Shown here: piece by piece, positions 7,024-10,157 of the stretch
Numbering within the stretch: position 1 is the stretch's first letter
How the letters are laid out: each line of letters starts with the position of its first letter
DNA from: Pseudomonadota bacterium
GTDB lineage: Bacteria; Pseudomonadota; Gammaproteobacteria; Steroidobacterales; Steroidobacteraceae
Assembly: GCA_021838065.1 (NCBI GenBank)
Contig: JAKCEJ010000079.1
Span: 1 to 10,157 of the forward strand
Direction of reading: 5' to 3'
DNA length: 10,157 bases
Position numbers and translations under genes: made by a program
The notes under the pieces: generated by a model
What the model saw: the letters and a program-made list of their open reading frames with translations, nothing else
The model's database searches: none
What the model was told of the DNA's origin: nothing

Positions 7024-8247
7024 TCAGATATCCCGCAGGGCCGCCGCAATCGGCATGCGCGCGGCCCGCACGGCCGGATACAGTCCGCCGGCCATCCCCA
7101 TGGCGATCGACCACAGTACCGCCTTCAGCATGGTCGAGCCACTGACCAGAAAGTGGAAGAAGACCTGCGGCGTCGTCGTCGTCACCGCCGTCTGCGCGCC
7201 GATCCCGAGCGTGCTCGCCGCATAGCCGTTCAAGCTCAGGTAGACGACCGCCGCTCCCAGGATTCCCCCGAGCGATCCCAATAGCGCTCCTTCGAGGAGC
7301 GTTGCGGTAAATACGATGCCGTGCGGATAGCCCAGCGCCCGCAGCGTTGCGACCTCGAAGCGGCGCGCCTCCACCATCACGAGCAGCGTACTCATGGCGC
7401 CGAACACTGCCGCGGCGGCCATCATCGTGGTGAAAAAACCGCCGACCCGGGTGATCAGCTTGCTCATGCCGGATGCCTGGTGCGCGAAATACGCGCGCTC
7501 GCGCATCACGTGCAGGGCAGTCTGCGGGTTCTGATTGAGCACGCGGGTGAATCGGTCAAACGCGCCGCGCGAGGTCAGTCCGACATACAGCGAGGAATAC
7601 GTGCGCGGGCGCCGCTCGGCCCCCTGCAGCGACCCCAAGCTGGTCCAGGCCTCCGAGGAAAAGAATTGGGCGCCGGCGGAGAACACTCCGACCACGGTCC
7701 ACATCGTCCTTGCGGCCATCACCCGATCACCGATGGCAAGGCCGCGGAAGCTTCCCTCTGCGGCCTCACCCACCACGATCTCGTTCAGACCGGGCCGGAA
7801 CCACCGGCCCTTCAGCAGATGCAATTCTGTGTCGATGGTGAACATCGTCGGCGAGACGCCGCGCAAGACGATCCGGCCCGAGAGGCTGCGCCCGCGGTAG
7901 TGCACCGGCATGCTGCCGAGCAGGTCTTCCGCGATCAGCGGCACACCGCCGGACCGCGCCACGCCCGGCGCTTCAATCGCCTCGGCGACCGCTCCCGCAG
8001 GCACGCTGCTGCTCCATTCGCTGTTGCTTCCCCGGCTCAATACGATCGCGGTGGTATTTCGCGCCGCGGCATCGAAGATGTGGCGATAGCCGCCCGCCAT
8101 CGCCAGCACCGCCGCGAGAATGCCGGCCACGGTCGCGAAGCCCAGCACGGTGACCAGGGTATCGACGGGGCGCGAGGGCCACTCGCGGGCCGCGGCGAGC
8201 GTCAGTCGCAATACGGCCCGAATGGTGTTCATGAACCGCACGCTCAT
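7024..8247 (-). CDS. FtsX/MacB-like ABC transporter permease (second of pair)
   Basis: A 407-residue inner-membrane protein with the 1+3 membrane layout of FtsX/MacB permeases: TM1 at about 30-52, a large extracytoplasmic MacB-type domain (about 53-268), then TM2 (270-292), TM3 (309-337) and TM4 (371-391). The family signature RRFEVATLRALGY lies at 295-307, and the protein ends with the usual YPAVRAARMPIAAALRDI. Such proteins move little or nothing through a pore; they transmit force from a cytoplasmic ATPase to the periplasm, as in lipid, lipoprotein or peptide export. The ATG at 8247 overlaps the stop of the upstream permease gene in an ATGA, so translation is coupled. ATG at 8232 (MNTIRA) is an alternative start. 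The two permeases differ in sequence, so they should form a heterodimer. No ATPase gene is next to them. The substrate cannot be told from sequence. Confidence 0.88.
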   Translation of the reverse strand: MSVRFMNTIRAVLRLTLAAAREWPSRPVDTLVTVLGFATVAGILAAVLAMAGGYRHIFDAAARNTTAIVLSRGSNSEWSSSVPAGAVAEAIEAPGVARSGGVPLIAEDLLGSMPVHYRGRSLSGRIVLRGVSPTMFTIDTELHLLKGRWFRPGLNEIVVGEAAEGSFRGLAIGDRVMAARTMWTVVGVFSAGAQFFSSEAWTSLGSLQGAERRPRTYSSLYVGLTSRGAFDRFTRVLNQNPQTALHVMRERAYFAHQASGMSKLITRVGGFFTTMMAAAAVFGAMSTLLVMVEARRFEVATLRALGYPHGIVFTATLLEGALLGSLGGILGAAVVYLSLNGYAASTLGIGAQTAVTTTTPQVFFHFLVSGSTMLKAVLWSIAMGMAGGLYPAVRAARMPIAAALRDI

Positions 8248-9383
8248 CCCTTGCGCAGGACCTGCCCGCAGTTCAGGCGCACGACCCGCAGCGCGGGCAG
8301 CAGCGAGGAAAGGATGACGAGCCCGATTGCGATGACCGCGCTCGCGGCCAGCGCGGCAGGAGTCAGCATGATGCCCGGCAGGTGCAGCTTCTCGCCGGCG
8401 ATGGCATGCACGACGAGCCACGCGCAGAGCATGCCCGCGGCGGCGGCGGGAACGATTGCCAGGAACGCCTCGAGAAACACCAGCCACACGAGCCGTGCCG
8501 GCACGAATCCGACGGCTTTCAGCAGCGCGAACTCCCCGAGCCGCTCCGATACCGAATGAATCACCGTGTTGAAGCAGATGAGGAACAGGCCGAACAGGCT
8601 CGCGACGATGACCACGGAGGTGATCGCATTGACGTTGGCCAGCCGCTCGACGATTCCCTGCAGCAGCGACTTGAAGGTCTGCGTGCGCAGCGGCGTCGTG
8701 CTGTTGGCGAATCTGCGCTCAATGGCGCCGGCCAGCGCGTCCGCCTGGCGCGCATGGCGCGCCTGGACGAAGAATGCGTCGACGGTATCCTTTTGCGCCC
8801 AGCGGCGGAAATAACCGAGATGAAGATTGACGTCGCTGGAAAAATTCACGCCGTTGCGTTTGGCGATCACCCCGTCGACGTGAAACGCCAGATCACGCTG
8901 CGGTGCTCCCGGCATGGGATGCAGCACCAGGTCCTGTCCGATCCGCCAGCCGTTCTGGTGAGCGATCGCGGCGCTCACCAGCGCGCCGGTACGATCGGCG
9001 AGCCACGCGCGCGCCTCTGCGCCCGGGAGCGCGCCCGAGCGCACGAGGCCGGAGAGGGCAAGGAAGGCCTTTGCGGTCAGACCCTCCACCCCCACCGGTC
9101 GGGCATTGGCGCCGTAGCGCATCGACGTGCCGCCGATGGCGACCGCGGTGCGCACTTGCGGGAATGATCTCACGGTCGACAACAGCCCGATCGGCAGCTG
9201 AGTCGTTCCGCCCCTCGGCTCGATCAGCAGGAGGTTCGCCCCCACCTGCACCGGGCCGACCGCGAAGCCGTGGCGAATCGCGAGGAAGAAGCCGAGAAGC
9301 ATGAACGCAACCAGCGTGGACAGTCCCACGAGCAGGGTCCGCAACCAACGCCGGCGCAGTGTCCCGAAGACGACTCTGTTCAT
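8244..9383 (-). CDS. FtsX-like ABC transporter permease (first of pair)
   Basis: A 379-residue FtsX-like permease, first gene of the minus-strand pair. TM1 is at about 15-36 (TLLVGLSTLVAFMLLGFFLA). An extracytoplasmic domain follows (about 40-250) with NLLLIEPRGGTTQLP near its start. TM2 is at about 253-273, followed by the loop signature SERLGEFALLKAVGF (279-293), which in this family contacts the ATPase; TM3 spans about 299-328 and TM4 about 343-364. The C-terminus LPALRVVRLNCGQVLRKG is typical of the family. The start at 9383 gives a short positively charged N-terminus right before TM1; the ribosome site before it is weak. Its stop overlaps the next start by 4 bases. A 9-bp-stem inverted repeat lies 27 bases upstream of the start and may influence expression. 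A partner ATPase must be coded elsewhere if the system is active. Confidence 0.88.
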   Translation of the reverse strand: MNRVVFGTLRRRWLRTLLVGLSTLVAFMLLGFFLAIRHGFAVGPVQVGANLLLIEPRGGTTQLPIGLLSTVRSFPQVRTAVAIGGTSMRYGANARPVGVEGLTAKAFLALSGLVRSGALPGAEARAWLADRTGALVSAAIAHQNGWRIGQDLVLHPMPGAPQRDLAFHVDGVIAKRNGVNFSSDVNLHLGYFRRWAQKDTVDAFFVQARHARQADALAGAIERRFANSTTPLRTQTFKSLLQGIVERLANVNAITSVVIVASLFGLFLICFNTVIHSVSERLGEFALLKAVGFVPARLVWLVFLEAFLAIVPAAAAGMLCAWLVVHAIAGEKLHLPGIMLTPAALAASAVIAIGLVILSSLLPALRVVRLNCGQVLRKG

Positions 9384-9596
9384 TGTGGATTTGTTCGTCG
9401 GTCATTGGCACGCGAGCCAGCCGTGGCTCGCGCCGATCCGCCGGCCTCGAGGCTCGAGCCGGGCTCGGAATCAGAGCCGACAATGACCGAAAAGTGCCGC
9501 GAAGTCTACAGGTCCGATATCACAGGCGAATGAGCCCGCCGGGCATTCTCTTCGGCGCCGTTCCCGATTGCTCCATGGCGCCGCGGACAGACTGGC
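9384..9596. other. Gap upstream of the permease operon
   Basis: No gene is recognised here on either strand. On the minus strand this is the leader of the permease operon. It holds several GGCTCG/CGAGCC repeats and inverted repeats (9411-9432; GGCTCGAGCC near 9450; GAGCCGGGCTC near 9457). A weak minus-strand -10 candidate (TAGACT, 9508-9503) has no good -35. A plus-oriented reading of the gap shows no motif either. Confidence 0.4.
9411..9432 (-). repeat. 9-bp inverted repeat in permease operon leader
   Basis: CGCGAGCCA (9411-9419) pairs perfectly with TGGCTCGCG (9424-9432) across a 4-base loop. It lies 27 bases before the permease start on the minus strand. It could be an operator, an RNA hairpin in the 5' leader, or an attenuator. 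No T-run follows, so a simple terminator is less likely. Confidence 0.45.
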
Positions 9597-9699
9597 TCAT
9601 CGGATTTCGTTCCCCTGCGCGGCGCGGCGTCGGAGCATCGAGCAGATCCCAACAGTGCGGGCATCAGCCGCGTCCTTCGGTGGATCCACTGCGCCGTCA
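9597..9699 (-). other. Possible frame-shifted tail of the NHL gene
   Basis: The NHL gene reads ...VEEISP and then stops at TGA (9699-9697), directly after a run of five C on the minus strand (9704-9700). Dropping one C would continue as ISPDGAV, the way NHL repeats usually go on (compare ITPDG-V-T), and then stay open for about 30 residues to a stop at 9599-9597. The residues after DGAV do not look like another NHL repeat. This is either a real truncation followed by decay, a sequence error, or chance. Confidence 0.3.
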
Positions 9700-10157
9700 G
9701 GGGGAGATCTCCTCGACCCTGTTGTTGTAGCTGTCCCCGACGTACAGATTGCTGGCAGCGTCCACGGCGATGCCAAAAGGATGGCTGAATGCGTATATCG
9801 TGCCCGTGCTGCCGCTCGGCAGGGTGAGACCGGCCACCGTGGTGACGACCGCCGCCGGCGTGATCTCGCGGATCGCGTCATTGCCGCTATCGGCGACGAA
9901 TACGTTACCTGCCGCATCCGCCGTCACGCCGGTGGGGCCGAGGAACAGTGCGTTGGTGCCGGTCCCGTCCTGATAGCCGCCCGAGCCGGGCGAGCCGCCT
10001 CCACAGGCTCCGCCCCCGCCCGCCAAGGTCGTGACCGTATCGGAGGTCCCGACCGACGTGATCTTGCGGATCGCGTTGTTGTTGCGATCCGCGACGTACA
10101 GGTTCCCCGACGAATCGAACGCAAGCGAGGTCGGCCCATCGAACGATGCAGCCGCTC
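9697..10157 (-). CDS. NHL-repeat beta-propeller protein, C-terminal part
   Basis: The last 152 residues of an NHL-repeat protein whose start lies beyond the right edge. Three blades are visible, each with the pattern GP(T/F)-(S/G)-hydrophobic-A-x-D-(A/S)-(A/S)-GN-(L/V)-(Y/F)-V-(A/G)-D: at about 7-32 (ending VADRNNNAIRKIT), 73-99 (VADSGNDAIREIT) and 126-150 (VGDSYNNRVEEIS). A Gly-rich loop with DGTGTNA (residues 45-71) separates the first two, as is common in this family. NHL propellers bind proteins or other ligands; many bacterial members with this style are secreted, and the Gly/Ser/Thr richness fits that, but the signal region is not in view. A TTG near 10026 is not a true start, because the repeat pattern continues unbroken upstream to the edge. 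The frame ends just after a C run, where a one-base shift would restore a family-like continuation. Confidence 0.85.
   Translation of the reverse strand, partial: AAASFDGPTSLAFDSSGNLYVADRNNNAIRKITSVGTSDTVTTLAGGGGACGGGSPGSGGYQDGTGTNALFLGPTGVTADAAGNVFVADSGNDAIREITPAAVVTTVAGLTLPSGSTGTIYAFSHPFGIAVDAASNLYVGDSYNNRVEEISP

Noticed and set aside
8248..8487. In-frame upstream extension of the second permease
   Set aside because: The added part is an Arg-rich shadow of the first permease gene; the ATGA overlap at 8244-8247 is the natural junction.
7321..8559. Long plus-strand open frame opposite the permeases
   Set aside because: It is antisense to a well-supported coding sequence, with His/Arg/Gly-rich text and no motif.
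9553..9583. Inverted repeat CGGCGCC / GGCGCCG with a 17-base loop
   Set aside because: Short GC arms with a long loop and no T-run; too easily explained by base composition to call a terminator.

Overview
The window is a stretch of high-GC bacterial chromosome. It carries seven protein genes and no RNA genes, insertion sequences, CRISPR arrays or phage genes that I can see. Two proteins carry Sec signal peptides. There is also a small DUF6763-like protein, a tricorn-type protease and FtsX/MacB-type permeases. Together these suggest a Gram-negative proteobacterium, most likely a gammaproteobacterium of the Xanthomonadales/Nevskiales kind. That placement is an impression from protein style, not a search result.

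Layout. Bases 1-193 are a leader with a G/C-run inverted repeat. Four plus-strand genes follow: a secreted DUF885 protein with an HExxPGH motif (194-2005), a small DUF6763-like protein (2293-2556), an HhH-GPD (endonuclease III fold) protein without iron-sulphur cysteines (2697-3317), and a large exported tricorn-type S41 protease (3527-6922). The gaps between them are 140 to 287 bases, so they are probably separate transcription units or loosely linked. A perfect 15-bp-stem hairpin (6930-6962) closes the protease gene and also faces the end of a minus-strand operon. That operon holds two FtsX-like ABC permeases (9383 down to 8244, then 8247 down to 7024) joined by an ATGA stop/start overlap. 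A 313-base gap separates them from the 3' end of a minus-strand NHL-repeat propeller gene (9697-10157) that runs off the window.

Functional picture. The DUF885 protein and the tricorn homologue are both predicted to leave the cytoplasm and both look like peptidases, so extracytoplasmic peptide breakdown is the clearest shared theme (inference). The permease pair has neither an ATPase nor a membrane-fusion partner beside it. The points most worth a second look are the tricorn active site (catalytic residues kept at exact spacing, but Trp at the position of the S1 Asp, plus a lysine-rich insert), the orphan permease pair, and a likely single-base frameshift at the end of the NHL gene. Most of the window is ordinary housekeeping or accessory sequence, and I found no convincing new multi-gene system.
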